DNA from: Lycium barbarum
Taxonomy: Eukaryota; Streptophyta; Magnoliopsida; Solanales; Solanaceae
NCBI RefSeq assembly: GCF_019175385.1
Contig: NC_083341.1
Coordinates: forward strand, 85,586,321-85,650,320
Reading direction: 5' to 3'
DNA length: 64,000 nt
Shown here: positions 20,867 through 33,734 of the stretch, piece after piece
How positions within the stretch are numbered: position 1 is the first letter of the stretch
How the letters are laid out: each line of letters opens with the position of its first letter
Position numbers and translations under genes: made by a program
The notes under the pieces: generated by a model
What the model was told of the DNA's origin: nothing
What the model saw: the letters and a program-made list of their open reading frames with translations, nothing else
Database searches by the model: none

Positions 20867-23244
20867 TGTTACACCTCGGAAGTTTTCCCGTACTGGTATG
20901 ATGAGTGTATGGTGTTTCACTAAGTCGGGAATGGCTGATTATGAAATCTCAGAAAAATAATAAAGTTGCAGAGAAATTCACTGCCAGTGGTCGTATATGG
21001 CACTATACGGACCGTATAGTGGTTTACGGACCGTATAGTGCACTCGTCCTTCAACCTGCCAAAAATATCAAATTTCTGGAAATTGTTGAATATGGTTAAA
21101 TACGACCCAATTTACGGCCCGTAAACTGGTTTACGGACCGTAAACCAGGTCGTAAACTGCCCTGCCCACCAGCCAAACTCTCTGCTTTTGGAGAATGCTT
21201 AAATACGTTCACTGGGACGGACCGTAAATCAGAATACGGTCCGTAAACTGCACATTACGGTCACTGTTCATCCCTACAGAAACTCATTAAACATTAGCTT
21301 TTGAGTTATTAAAAGGAACTTAGGCCTCATTTTATTTCATTCATTATTCATGCAACTCAGGAGACCTCTAGAACTTTCCAAATATTTTCTCCACAAGAAT
21401 TCAAGAGAATCACAAGGAACATCAAGATCAACACCACCAAGCTTATGAAATCAAGTGTAAGAACACCATAAAAGATCATCCAGGTCAAGAAATCCCACCA
21501 AGGATGGAACTAGGGTTTTAGCTAAGTGAAGAATCTCAACTTAAGGATTGTTCAACTTTCATCCAAGGTAAGTTTTATGATTATTCCATATTGTTTGGAG
21601 TATTGGAAAGCATAGACACTTGAAATGTAGAAGAACGTAGAAATGGGTTATTAGTGAGTGAATAGTGACATAAATGAATGATAGTGGAATTGAACTATGA
21701 ATATTGAAGTGTCGTGAATACAAATACGTTATAAATGATGTTTATATCATGAAACAAGCATTAAATGCATGAAAACACAAGGATAAGCTAGAGGTAGGAA
21801 TAAGGGAAAATTGGGGAAAATGGTGGATTTTGCCAATTGTATGTAAATGACGAATGTTGAGTACGATATTGAGAGTAGTATCATAAATGTTGGGAGTGAT
21901 ATGAAACATGAGAAAAATGGTATGAACGATGGAAGCGTTGTACGACTTTTCCTAGAAATTGTGATACGTTCTTGTAGTTGGTCTATTAATGTTGATATGA
22001 ATTCTTTATGAAGGTAACGACACGATATTGAAGGAGAACGAGTGAGCGATATCTTAGCTAAACGATCAAGGTATGTGAGGCTAGTCCCTTCTTCCTGATG
22101 GCATGAATCTTGTAGCACGAAATTCCTATTCTCTTCGTGAGTTCTTATAGTCCGAAGGGCTAAGAGTCTAACTCCTTAATGTCTATATAAGATGAGGAAT
22201 ACGATATGATGATGCTAGTATAATGATGATGTTAATTATCGCTTACACTCACCTTATGTACTAGTTCCTTTAAGGTGAGGCAGAGTATCAATAGTTGTTC
22301 CATAATGGAATCGGGGGATCACGACCTTACGTCACCCCGATAGAATAAAGTTGATCTTGAGCCTTATGCATGTATTACAATGAGATAAGTATTTTATGAT
22401 GAGTATATTATTATTATGAGCATTTTATGATAAGCATGACATGAGCATTTCACACCGTGCCTAGTTGGCCGGGCAGTCACCGCCAAGGCGGGCAGCTATA
22501 CGGATACACCATGACCTTCGGGCGTGGGCAGACACCACTAGTGGGCGGCATGAGATGGTACCCCGGACGCGGGAGGCCTGGACGTGGGCTAATAATAATG
22601 ATTATCACACCGTTCCGACATGGACGGGCAGCTTGCATATGATTCATACATGTTATGAGGATGAGTATGAGTAAGATGGCACGCATGATTTCCTTTATGA
22701 TTATCAGACAGATCCAGATATTTCACGTTGATGTTATCACTATGTTTTTGATGTTTTCTTTCATTGTTTATGCTTCTCATACTCAGTACAACATTCGTAC
22801 TGACGTCCTTTTCTTCGGACGCTGTGTTCATGCCCACAGGTAGACAGGGAGGAGAGCTTGGCCCAGATCCTCAGTAGCAGTCAGCTGGTTGAAAGCACTC
22901 CATTGTCCGGAGGTGCTTAGGATTATCCTTTTGGTATATATATGTATATTTTTGGGCACGACGGAGTCTTGTTCCGTCCATGAATATACAGTATGTTAGT
23001 AGAGGCTCGTAGATACGCAGTGTGGGTTAGATGGTCTCACAAGACGTTTTCATATGCATGTATATTATTTGATGGCCGAAAGGCAATTGTATATAAAGTA
23101 TTTATGTTTGTTTAATTATGATTATCCTACAACTGGTATGTAAATTGATAAAAGAATATTAAATGAGCAAGATAAGTAGTAGAGTGAGCGGTGCTCGGTA
23201 ACTAGCTCCGGGTACCCGTCACGGCCCCTAGTTGGGTCGTGACA
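20867..23244 (+). repeat. Gy-C LTR3 (2378 bp)
   Basis: A complete LTR from TGTTACACC to GTCGTGACA, followed by the right CAAGT duplication. It agrees with LTR2 at several sites where LTR1 differs. Confidence 0.95.
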
Positions 23245-23249
23245 CAAGT
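23245..23249. other. Target-site duplication CAAGT, right copy
   Basis: A perfect match to 6362-6366. Copia coding sequence resumes immediately beyond it on the minus strand. Confidence 0.95.
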
Positions 23250-25340
23250 GCTTTCTTATCTGATGGCAACGTCTCCAGTATCCATGTTCCATTAGACTCC
23301 GATGCATGTATCTCTTGTTGCATTACTTTACTCCATTGTTCTTTCTTCATTGCTTCTGAGAAATTTCTCAGCTCGTCCCGGTGGCAACTGCTGTAAGGAA
23401 ATTTTGAGGTCACAAAGAAAAATTGTCATAAACTATATAGTGAGCTAGATGATAAAGTGCACTTGAAGATTGTAGAGGATCAGGTGGACAATCTGATGGA
23501 CTTTGCTTCCGGACCATTTCAGGAACATAGTAACGCAACTGAACTGATTCCTATTTTTGACGTTTTCCTCGACCCATCTGTTCCACTGATCGAGTTTCTT
23601 CAGTCCAGACCTCTTCAATTTGAACTTCCTCTATATGTTCTCTATTCAGTTCGGTCTCTATTCGGACTGAGTCATTTTGGACTTTAGGTCAGGTATCTAC
23701 TGTCCAGACTGTGTCTATCCGAGTGTCTTTCTCTGCGTCATCTATACTCTCTTCTTCTATTTCTTCCCACTCGGTGTTAAAGCCCCCCGTTACAGAACTG
23801 CCACTGTCCAGGATGGAATTCCTGGACTCTTTATTTTCGAGCAAGCCACCCCATCCTGAAGCAAATGGGAACTTGGTTTCGTGGAAGTTCACATCCATTG
23901 AGACCAAGAATTCCTTATTGTCTAAGTCAAACGACTTCTATCCTTTCTTTCCGTAGGGTTGTCCTACAAAAATACACCTACGACTCTGGATTTCAAATAT
24001 ATCTTGTGTTTTTCCAATTTTCTATGCGCACAATGACCGTAGTACTCTTAAGTGTTCATATCGCTGGATCTTGCCATGTAGAATCTCATAGGGAGTTTTT
24101 CCTTTCAGCACTGAAGAGGGTGTCCGATTGATCAGGTACCTGGCAGTCAAGACACATTCTCCCCAGAACTTTATTGGAAGGTGGCCCTAAAATCTTAATG
24201 CTCATGCCACATTGAGAATGTGACGGTGTTTTCTTTCGGCCCTTCCATTTTGCTAAGGCGTTCCTGTGCAAGAGATTTGGAAAAGAATTCCATATACGAA
24301 GAATAATTTTTCATTCATATGAACTCAGATCCATTATCACTTCTAACTATCTTCACTTGTTTGCCAAACTGCCGGTCCGTTAAAGCGAAGCAATTTTTCA
24401 AGGTTTGGGATACTTCTTTCTTATCAACTAAAAGAAAAATCCACAGTGAAGATAACCTAGCCCTCGGACAAACGTCACACTCTTTATCTAATCTAATACT
24501 ACTCTTCTTTAGACCCAATGCAGAAATTAGTTTTGTCACTTGCAGTGAAGATAACCTAGTCGCTTATGCCAAAGCTCAAACCAATCCACTACTCCTGCCT
24601 TCATATCGTATCTGTGGTACATTCTAGAAGTATTAAATTTTAGCTCGTCGTTCACCCGTTCTAATCAGTTTCCTTGTGGTCGGGTCCCGTATAGCACACA
24701 TAACTTTGTTAAATGTTACATCACAATCTAAAAGATCAATTAGCTGCGACACAAAAATTAATTTGCATGTTAAATCCAGAACATCCTTCAACCATATCGT
24801 ATCATTCAACCTGATCGTTCCCTCTCTAGTAGCAATCGAGACTTCTATCTGAAAGCTCAACCGGTCACTCAGGAATGTTATGTTGGTTACAAAACTCCTC
24901 CGAATTACCTGTCACATGGTTAGTCTCCCCGAAGTCAATAATCTAGGACGAATTTTCGGTCTTACCATCCATCTTGTCATTTTCGTTCATCTTTTGTAAC
25001 TTCAACATGTGAATCAGAGTCCTCCAGTCCTCGTCGCCAATTCGGGGGGTCCTGTCCAGCCTATGTTCACCGGTCTTGGTTTCGCCTGATTATCATCCTT
25101 GATCACCACAGCGTTAGCCCGGTTGTTGCCTCTTCCCTGATCGGATCACAGACCACCTCTTTATTGTTGTGGTTATCCTCATCCGCAACCACTTGTCTTC
25201 CCATCGCCTTTTTTATTACCCAGCCACTACTCCGAGTGACCGATGAGTTGGAATCATCTGTCAACGTTGTGATTGAACTTCTTGCAATGTGTGTAAAACA
25301 AACCATTATTTCTCCCTTTAACATGTTCGTGGTAAAAATA
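23245..25340 (-). pseudogene. Co-B proximal fragment: copia gag end, protease, integrase, RT start
   Basis: Read from 25340 downwards, the order is that of Ty1/copia (PR-IN-RT). A decayed zinc knuckle (THCKKFNHNVD, near 25280) is followed by protease with IIDFGETNHVTGN, where the usual DSG is DFG (codons 24931-24936). Pre-integrase sequence follows (LIDLLDCDVTF to TRKLIRTG, 24800-24650). Integrase has LWHKRLGY near 24570, CDVCPRA near 24480 and VRSDNGSEF near 24330. Integrase C-terminal sequence (RCIFVG, KKG, stop, KSFDLD) lies near 23960. RT begins with EQWSKVMQQEIHASESNGTW before Gy-C interrupts it at 23249. Many stops and frameshifts make it an old pseudogene. The copia lineage is not resolved. 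Confidence 0.88.
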
Positions 25341-25344
25341 TTGA

Positions 25345-27441
25345 TTTTAGTAAGTTTATAGGTTTGACAGTTAGTTAAATAGAGAAGTTTGACCGAAGTC
25401 AACCTCGGGGGTCAATGTGTCATTTTTGTAGTTTTGTCGATTCAATTAGGTCCGGAATGTCATTTATGACTTAGTCGAGCCTTTTGTTCGGGTCCTGAGG
25501 CGTTCGGGTGTGTTCTGGGTACATGGTTGTAAAGTGGGGTTTTGGTTCTGTTGGAGTTGACCTTGGTCAAGCACGAGTCAAGACGACCTTTTTAAAGAAA
25601 TCCGAGTGCGTGAGGGAGTTCGTAGCGTTTTTTATGATAGAAATGCATATTTGTTTTGTGCCCGGGGGTGTCTGAATGAGTTTTGGGTGTTGGTTCGGGA
25701 TTTTGGAGAGACCAATTTTCTGGTGTTCAGTTGTCTGGTTTTCCTTCTTCGCATTAGTGATGAGGGTCTCGCATTCGCGAAGAAGGGGGACTGGGTGGGG
25801 TGTCGCATTCACGAAGGCTAGTCAGAGTCTGGGTCTGATTGGCTTGGTCATCGCACTCACGATCGACCAGTCGTGATCGCAATGGTTTGGGCCAGGTTAG
25901 CGTCGCATTTGTGAGGGTAGCTCGCGTTCGCAATGAGTAATTTCTTGAATAGTGATTAAAATTCCAAACTCGAGTTTCATTTCTCATTCACCATTTTAGA
26001 AGCTAAAGAGCTCGAAATTGAGAGAATCAAAGTTCCAAGATCAAGTTTCTTCATTAGGGCAAGATCTAAACCTTCTTCCAAGTCTATTCCATTTATTTCT
26101 TCATCTAGATTAAGCTTTAAATCATGAATTCAAAAGTAGGAATTGGGGGGTTTTCCATGAAAATGGGTTTAAAACTATATGAAATTGAGGGTTCAAATGT
26201 GATTAGAACGTGATGATTTTTGAGATTTAGACTATCTAAGTTATGGGTAAGATGATTTTAGGCATAAATTCCAGATTTTCCCTTGTGGGGTCGAGGTTAC
26301 CTTTATGGGTCTATTTTTGGGTTATAGCCTAAACCTTAGCAATATAGGTGTTGTTGGGATCGTATGATCGTGTAGATTACTGATTTGACCAAATTGAACT
26401 CAGATTCGTGTTAGATAATTATTTTACCCTTAGGGTTTGGGATGGAGTTTTAGGTTGGTTATTGGACTCGAATTCTTATGTGGCAATATAGATATCCATA
26501 TCTTCGTATTCTCATCTAGAACTTGTATTTGGACAAAGTGGGCTCGTTTGGAGGCTCAAAGGAAAGGCAAGGCCATGGAGTGACTCTTCGGCCTTGGATT
26601 CAAGCAAGTTGGGACTTACTAGACCATTATGTAGTGTTATGAATTAGTAAATGTAATAAGGGGCGATATGGGGAATTGGGGGTCCCGCACTCGTGAGGTA
26701 ACGAGCGTAGTGCGGGTACTGATGTATCTATTTGGGTAACTGAAATTAGAAAGCATTATAATTGTGACGAGATTATGTGTTTAGCCTTCGGGCCCTGAGA
26801 ATGGTGGATAAACCCATTTAGGTTGGTATGATTGCTGCTTAATTGGGCCATGAGACTATTGATTGAGTACTGAATCTTTATAAGTGAATTAGGATGTGAG
26901 TGGACTGTAAGAGTTATTTTAGTGTCCATACATATTTTACTTGTTGAATACTTATAATATGTGTGGATTGAACTAACAAAGCAAGAACAAGAGTATCGAA
27001 AGCACCAACCCTCGTCATCACTATAGTTTAGGGTCGATCAACGATGTTGTTAGGTATACGTGCTTCCCGTACTCACTCTACACTTGCTGCACATTTTGTG
27101 TGCAGGTACTGATCTGGGTACGAGTTGAGCACCTTTCTTGGAGTTTGCTGGAGCATTTCGTGTAGTTCCTGGGTATGCTGATGAGGGTCCCACATCACTG
27201 GACTTCATTCTATCTTTACTATTTCTGTCTTCTCTTCATTTCAGACAATTCATGTATTAGTATTCAGACTTATACTTGTAGTAGATGCTCATGTACTGTG
27301 ACTTCTAGGTTTTGGGGTGCTGTATGGACTTAGACTATTCATGTCCATAATTTATTAGAGTTATTATGAGACTTATATCTAAACTCCGCATTTAGTTTTG
27401 TTTCGCGACTTAGCCTTATTTGGGGAATTTGGGTCATTACA
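25345..27441 (+). repeat. Gy-D 5' LTR, 5' end missing
   Basis: The end is GTCATTACA, a decayed form of GTCGTGACA, followed by a primer site. It contains repeated TCGC(A/G)TTCGCGA-type motifs at 25770-25930, including the palindrome TTCGCGAA (25774-25781). Compared with the 3' LTR, it lacks 542 bp at 26871, joined at ACT. The donor-like site at 26059 reads GC where the 3' copy (33901) has GT. Confidence 0.85.
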
Positions 27442-27445
27442 AATT

Positions 27446-27458
27446 TGGTATCAGAGCA
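27446..27458 (+). promoter_or_regulatory. Primer-binding site, Gy-D
   Basis: TGGTATCAGAGCA, complementary to initiator-Met tRNA, begins 5 nt after the LTR end. Confidence 0.93.
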
Positions 27459-27633
27459 TTAGGTTTGGTCTCACAAGTACATGAGCTGTGTCTAGTAGAG
27501 TCTTGTGGATCAGTACGATGACGTCCGTACCAATCTTCGAGAGGCTCAGGCATTTAGGAAATTTCACTTTCATTCTTGTCGTGCGTCCTTGACTTTATCA
27601 AATACTGAGTTCTTGTTTCACTCTTTTTTACAG

Positions 27634-28787
27634 ATGGTAAGGACTAGATCGACACGGCTAGAGGACAAGAGCCTGCACCAGCACCTGAGTCTGTTGCTAG
27701 GGATGCTGCTTAAGGTAAGAGTAGGGGATGTGGAAGAGGCAGAGTTCGAATGGAAGCACTGGCCCGAGGCTGAGCACCAGTGGCACCTCAGTGTCGTTCC
27801 AGAGCAGCATCTCCGGAGCAGGAGTGATTGAGGAGGATGCGCCAGTTCATACTGAGGTGGTTGGGCCAGGACAGACACCTCCTAGTTTCGTTGCTACGCC
27901 TTTGCTCTAGGATACACTGGTTCATATGATGGGTCTTCACGAGAGTATGGTAAAGGCCGGAGTACTACCAAACTAGGGGGAGGACAGACTCTTGATCACA
28001 TGGTTGCTCCCGAATTTCAGACTCTATGGACTAGGCCCGCACCTACTATGGCTCCCCGATTCATAGGCTTGCCAATGCCAGGCCTTGCTTCACCTACGAC
28101 TTTATAGCCCACGATGCCTGTGGAGGAGCAGAAGACTTTTGAGTGTTTCAGGAAGATGGATCCTCCCAAGTATGATGGAGACCCCGAGGATGACACATAT
28201 AAGTTTATGATAAGTTGCTATGAGAGGTTCCATAACCTCGGGTTAGTAGAGTCTCGTGGTGTGGATTATACTACTTTCCAGATGGTTGGCCCTGCTAAAC
28301 AGTAGTGGAGGTCATTTGTTGAGACCAAACCAGCAGTGTCTCCTCCGTTCACTTGGGCTTCTTTCACTCAGGCCTTCTTGGAGAAGTTTGTGCCTCGTAA
28401 TATTCGAGAGAAGAGGGGGGGCTCAGTTTGAGGGGTTATGCCAGGGGCGTATGTTTGTGATAGAGTATGAGACCCAGTTCTATGCCTTATCTTGCCATTT
28501 TTTTATGATTCTTCCGGATGAGGCCGAGAGGGTGAGGAGGTTCACTAATGGATTGATTTGTCCCCTTGGTTTGATCGCAGCACAGATGGCTCTCACTCGG
28601 TTTTCCTTCCAGCAGATTGTTGATGCAGTTTGAGAGGCAGAATTCGTTAGGCATGAGGATTATGAGGAGTGGGTGGTCAAGAGGCCCCATTTTAGCATGC
28701 ATGTGGGTACCTCGTCTAGAGGTAGAGGACACTTCAGCGGAGGTCATCACCGTCTGATTGCTAGGCCAGTTGTAGCAGCTATGCCAT
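27634..28787 (+). pseudogene. Gy-D gag, first part
   Basis: The ATG at 27634 (MVRTRSTRLE) follows directly on a strong acceptor-like site, CTCTTTTTTACAG. The N-terminus and the capsid-like block (TFECFRKMDPPKYDGDPEDDTYKFMISCYERFHNLG, 28140-28240) are readable in changing frames. Frameshifts occur near 27690 and 28420, and stops near 28082, 28303 and 28632. Gag resumes at 30664 after LTR-E. It is not functional. Confidence 0.88.
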
Positions 28788-30663
28788 TGTAACACTCCGT
28801 AAAATCCGAGTTAAGTGTGAAAGTGTCTTGGAGGATTGGACTTCACTGTTTTAGTTAAATGTAAAATACGACCATAGTTTACGGTCCATAAATTGAAATA
28901 CGGTCCGTATACCTTGGGCGTATTTCATCCACCTTCTTAGGTGGCTCACTATTTTGGCTATCATAAAATAAGGCCAGAGTTTACGGCCCGTATTTTGAAA
29001 TATGGTCTGTATTTCTTGACGTATTTCACCTGTACCCTAAGACTGCTCACTGTTTTCATTATTGTTAAATATGGCCACAGAATACGGTGCATATTTTAAA
29101 ATATAGTCCGTATTTCTGGCCGTATTTCACCATCCGCCAGCTGTGTATATAAATTTTATAATTTATTCTCATTCCCATAAACCCCAAGGATGAAAATATT
29201 TTCTCCACATCTCCTAACATAAAGGTAAGAACATTTTTAACATTATTAATCAATCCTAGCATTAAACCCATGATTCTTAACATGATGCTTGAATGAAAAA
29301 CCTAGGGTTTGCAATGTCTCTCTTTCGAAAATCTTATTTTGGAATGTATGTCTTCTTCTCAAAGGTTCTTTATTGAATAAAAAGGTGAACTTCTCATATT
29401 TTGAAACCCTAATTCATGTTTATATCATGGTTGGTGTGTGTGAGGGGGCAAGCCCACATTAAACCTTAATTGTACTATACCCTATACATGTATATGTAAC
29501 CCTAATTGTTTTTCCTATACAAGAGATAATCAATAATAATGGTTAATGGTTGGTAATGAGGTTTTCATGAGAAACTATGACAATTGAACTTTGTTTAAAG
29601 AAGTGGAAACATTTTCAAACTTAATGTTAATGGATGGTGTGACTACATTGAGATAATTGTGATTTAGCTTCTATGCTATACTTCAGCTTCCATGCTATGA
29701 ATTTGATTGTTGTGTTTGGCCTAGATACTCGGGAGGAAGGGTAGTCACTATAGATCCTAGTGTGATAATGCCTAGCCATTCGGAAGGAAGAGTGACCACT
29801 TCCGGGTTCGCTACCTGGGGTGTGATTTATGCCTAGCTATTCAGGAGGAAGGATAGCCACCGTGAACTACATAGTCCGGTGTGATGCGCTGTGTTTAGGA
29901 ACCCTTTAAGGTCATCCCTTCGATGTTATTGATTTGGGCTTGTATTGGCATGTGTGATATTCTTATTCTCTCATGTAATTGTTGTTCATAATCATGATCA
30001 ATTGAAAGGCGTATTTGAAGTTGTAACTTAACAAGAGGCTTTGTAATCGGTTTTGATACTTCTTATTGAGATACACAAACTGAATAACTGTTCTTACATT
30101 GCTTTCATGTGACTTTCAAGATTGATTTATTTGTGCATTATGTACTTTATTTTCTTATTATTTATTGTCCCCGAGGCACTCACTGAGTACGAAGTACTCA
30201 GGCATACCATTGTTGTTTTTTATGGTATGTTAGGTAACAGAGAAGAGCAGGTTCTTGATACTCCAGGTGTTTAGGAAGGACTTGTTATTGCTGCTGATTT
30301 GGTGAGCCCACACGTTCATTCATGGGACACCCCATTTATTTATTTATTCATTATATTAGTTTCCCGGGCAGCGTCCCGATGAGTCAGACTAATATTCCTT
30401 TATCTTAGAAGCTCCATAGTATTCATTCTTGTAGGTAGTTGTCGAGTTATTGATTAACTCTCGGGCACGTTGTTTCATTGACTTAGTATTTAATTCATTA
30501 AAGACTTCCACCGATTTTAATGCATATATATCGATTACATTTATATCTATAATTTATGGAGGTGAATATTGAACCTGGCGGGTTCAAGTGTTATTAATGC
30601 ATCTTTTAGGTTCTTCCGATGTCGTTCATGACGTTGGATGCTGGTCACGTCTAGGGTGTGACA
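28788..30663 (+). mobile_element. LTR-E: solo LTR inserted in Gy-D gag (1876 bp)
   Basis: It begins TGTAACACTCC and ends GGGTGTGACA, with no primer site, coding sequence or polypurine tract. Flanks are GCCAT (28783-28787) and GCCAG (30664-30668), a 5-bp duplication with one change, and gag continues across. It carries palindromes such as ATACGGTCCGTAT (28898-28910), TATA-like TATATAAAT (29146-29154) and donor-like AAAG|GTAAGA at 29224/29225. It formed by recombination between two LTRs of a full element. Its family resembles Gy-C only in the palindromes. Confidence 0.9.
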
Positions 30664-31040
30664 GCCAGTTTCTGAGAGGGATCAGTCATCACGTACTCTT
30701 TATGGCATAGGGCATTTGTCTTAACATTCCTATAGGCCATCTGGTCATGGGGGACATTCGGGTGCCAATTCTCCTTCTCAGCGAGCTACATTTCCCAGGG
30801 GTTGCTTTGAGTGTGGAGACCTTGGGCATTTCAAGAGAGATTTCCCCAGACTTAGTCGCAGTGGTCAGCATCAGAGTTCCAAGACTTTCGTGCCTAGGAT
30901 AGCTACACAGTCGATTAGAGGTGGTGGCCGCAGGGGTACTCATACTCCGGGTGATTGTGCTCATTGCTATACTTTTTCGGGCAGACTTGAGGCAAAGGCC
31001 TCCGATGCAGTCATCACAAGTATACTTTTGGTTTGCCATC
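30664..31040 (+). pseudogene. Gy-D gag, zinc-knuckle part
   Basis: Continuation of gag after LTR-E. The zinc knuckle CFECGDLGHFKRDF starts at 30803; its last Cys is Phe. The linker to protease is readable up to the DPGS motif in the next entry. Short frames and substitutions show decay. Confidence 0.85.
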
Positions 31041-33734
31041 GTTCTACTACGGTGTTATTTGATCCAGGCTCTACCTATTCATATGTGTCTGCCTAATTTG
31101 CCTTGAGTTTGGATTTGATGTGTGATTCACTAGATATGCCCATTCATGTTTCTACTCCTGTTAGGGATTCGGTAGTGGTAAATGGAGTGTATAGAAGTTG
31201 CATAGTTACTTTGTTAGGATACGATACACAAATAGACGTGAAATTATTGGATATGGTGGATTTTAACGCTATTCTTGGGATGGATTGGTTGTCTCCATAT
31301 CACGCGATCTTGGATTATTATGCTAAGGCGGTTACCTTAGCCATGCCTGGTATACCTCGCTTAGAGTGGAAGAGTACTCTTAGTCAGTATCCGAAGAGAG
31401 TGATTTCATTTCTTAAGGCTCAAAGGATGGTGGAGAAAGGTTATCTATCTTATTTGGCTTGTATTTGAGACACTAGCGCGGACACTCCTCCATTAGAGTC
31501 AGTCCCGGTAGTATACAAGTTCCCAGAGGTGTTCCTTACAGACCTTTCGGGTGTTCCACCCGAGCGTGATATTGACTTCTATATTGATTTAGAGCCGGGC
31601 ACCTAGCCCATTTCTATTTTGCCATACCAAATGGCACCAGTCCAGTTGAAGGAGTTGAAGAAACAGGTGCAGGATTTATTGAGCAAAGGGTTCATTCGGC
31701 TAGTGTTTCGCTATGGGGGTGCTCCTATGCTATTTGTGAAAAAGAAGGATGGGTCTATACAGATGTATATTGATTACAAGCAATTGAGCAAAGTGACAAT
31801 CAAGAACAAGTATCCTATTTTGTGCATTGATGATTTGTTTGACCAGCTTCAGGGTGGTTCTATCTTTTCCTAGGTGGTTCTGTCTTTTCCAAGATTTATT
31901 TGAGATTCGGCTATCACCAGTTGAGATTCGGCTATCACCAGTTGAGGTATAGGTCTATACGTTATGGGCATTATGAGTTCTTAGTGATGTCAGTTTTGTT
32001 GACAAATGCTCCCGCAACCTTTATGGGGTTGATGAATGGAGTATTCAGGCCTTATTTGGATTCTTTCGTGATTGTTTTCATGGAAGACACCTTGATATAC
32101 TCACGGAGTAAGGAGGAGCACGAGCAACATTTGAGGATTGTACTTGGGATTTTGAAGGAGAAGGAGTTTTACACTAGGTTCTCAAAGTGTGAATTCTGGC
32201 TTAGTTCAGTAGCATTCTTGGGGTATGTGGTGACTAAAGAAGGTATTATGGTAGATCTCAAGAAGATTGAGGCAGTTCGAGATTAGATCAGACCAGCTTT
32301 AGTCACCGAAGTTCGGGCTTTATGGGCCTCGCAGGTTACTATCATTGTTTTATGGAGGGATTTCATCCATTGCTTCCCTGTTGACCAAATTGACTCAGAA
32401 GGAGGTAGCTTTTCATTGGTCCAATGAGTGTGAGCCAAGCTTTCAAAACCTCAAGACTTCATTGACTATCGCTCTTATTCTGACCTTACCTCTCGAGGGA
32501 GAGAGCTTTACGATCTATTATGATGCTTCAGGAGTGGGTCTTGCTTGTGTATTGATGCAAAAAGGAAAAGTGATAGCTTATGCTTTAAGGCAGTTGAAGG
32601 TGCATGAGAAGAAATACCCCACTCATGACTTGGAGTTGGCGGCGGTAGTGTTTGCTTTGATGATTTGGAGGCATTATCTCTATGGAGTTCATTGTGAGGT
32701 ATTCACGGATCATCGTAGCCTTCAGTATATTTTCAATTAGAAGGACCTCAACTTGAGACAGATAGGTGGTTGGAGTTACTCAAAGATTATGACATGACCA
32801 TTCGTTGTCATCTGGGCAAGGCCAATGTGGTGGTGGATGCCTTGAGTAGGAAAGCGGTGAGCATAGGTAGCTTGGCATTGTTGCACATGGTGGAGCATCC
32901 TTTAGCTATGGATGTTCAGTGTTTGGCTAATCACTTTGTGAGACTTGATATTTCAGAGCCCGGTAGGGTTCTAGCATGTGTGGAGGCACAGTCTTCCTTA
33001 TTAGAGTAGATTCGGGCTCACAGATTAAGCATAGGAAGTTATGCAAAATTCGGGACAAGGTGTTGCAAGGTGAGGCTAAGGAGTCTATTCTTTACGATGA
33101 TGAAGTTTTGAGGACCAAGGGTTTGATGTGCGTTCCGAGAGTGGGAGATTTGACTTGGTTGATTATGGAGGAGGCTCATTGTTCGAAGTATTCCATTCAC
33201 CCAGGGGCGACAAAGATATATCGTGATCTAAAGCAACATTATTAGTGGTGTCGCATGAAGAGAGACATAGTAGAGTTCGTGTCTCGGTGCTTGAATTGCT
33301 AGCAAGTGAAGTATGAGAACCAGAAGCCCAGTGGCATGATTCAGAGGATGCCCAATCCCGAGAGGAAGTAGGAGCGGATCGCGATGGACTTTGTGGTAAG
33401 ATTGCCACTCTCCTTGGGCAAGTTTGTCGCTATTTGGGTCATTCTGGACAAATTGACCAAGTTTGCTCATTTCATTCTAGTTTAGACTACTTATAATTCA
33501 GATAAGTTCGCCAATATCTACATTCTAGAGATAGTACGATTGCATGGGGTGCCTATTTCTATCATTTCCAACTGAGGGACTCAATTTACATCGCATTTCT
33601 GGAGGTCGATGCAGAAGGAGTGGGGTACCAGAGTAGAGCTTAGCACAGCTTTTCACCCTCAGAATGAAAGTCAATCCGAGCGGACTATTCAGGTCCTCGA
33701 GGACATGTTGCGAGCTTGTGTGATTGACTTTGGG
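31041..33734 (+). pseudogene. Gy-D pol: PR, RT, RNase H, truncated integrase
   Basis: Protease shows LFDPGSTYSY (Asp codon 31061). RT reads through [12 protein letters not shown] and KKKDGS, but FIDD is FMED (codons 32080-32088), losing one catalytic Asp. Two local tandem duplications lie in RT: 20 bp (31853-31872/31873-31892), which carries a stop, and 21 bp (31900-31920/31921-31941). RNase H keeps YYDAS (near 32518). Integrase keeps HHCC histidines, but DRG reads N-stop-G (near 33570). It stops at 33734, where TTTGGG joins directly to LTR sequence, removing the integrase C-terminus, chromodomain and polypurine tract. Confidence 0.9.

Larger units (their letters stand above)
6367..23244 (+). 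mobile_element. Gy-C: tandem Ty3/gypsy chromovirus, LTR-int-LTR-int-LTR
   Basis: Three full LTRs (6367-8743, 13650-16010, 20867-23244) alternate with two internal regions (8744-13649, 16011-20866). Each internal region has a tRNA-Met primer-binding site, gag, pol and a polypurine tract. One CAAGT duplication flanks the whole array. The internal lengths are 4906 and 4856 bp; adding back the 283-bp and 333-bp deletions gives 5189 bp for both. Both units share unusual RT residues not found in relative Gy-G, which favours duplication of one insertion by unequal LTR-LTR recombination over two independent insertions. Neither unit encodes a complete protein set. Confidence 0.95.

Noticed and set aside
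6367..23244. Two independent adjacent insertions of the same family
   Set aside because: There is one shared middle LTR, no internal target duplication, and unusual RT residues are shared by both units.
27446..27458. tRNA gene signals at TGGTATCAGAGCA sites
   Set aside because: Only the 3' end complement of a tRNA is present, next to LTR ends; no cloverleaf or A and B boxes. These are primer-binding sites.
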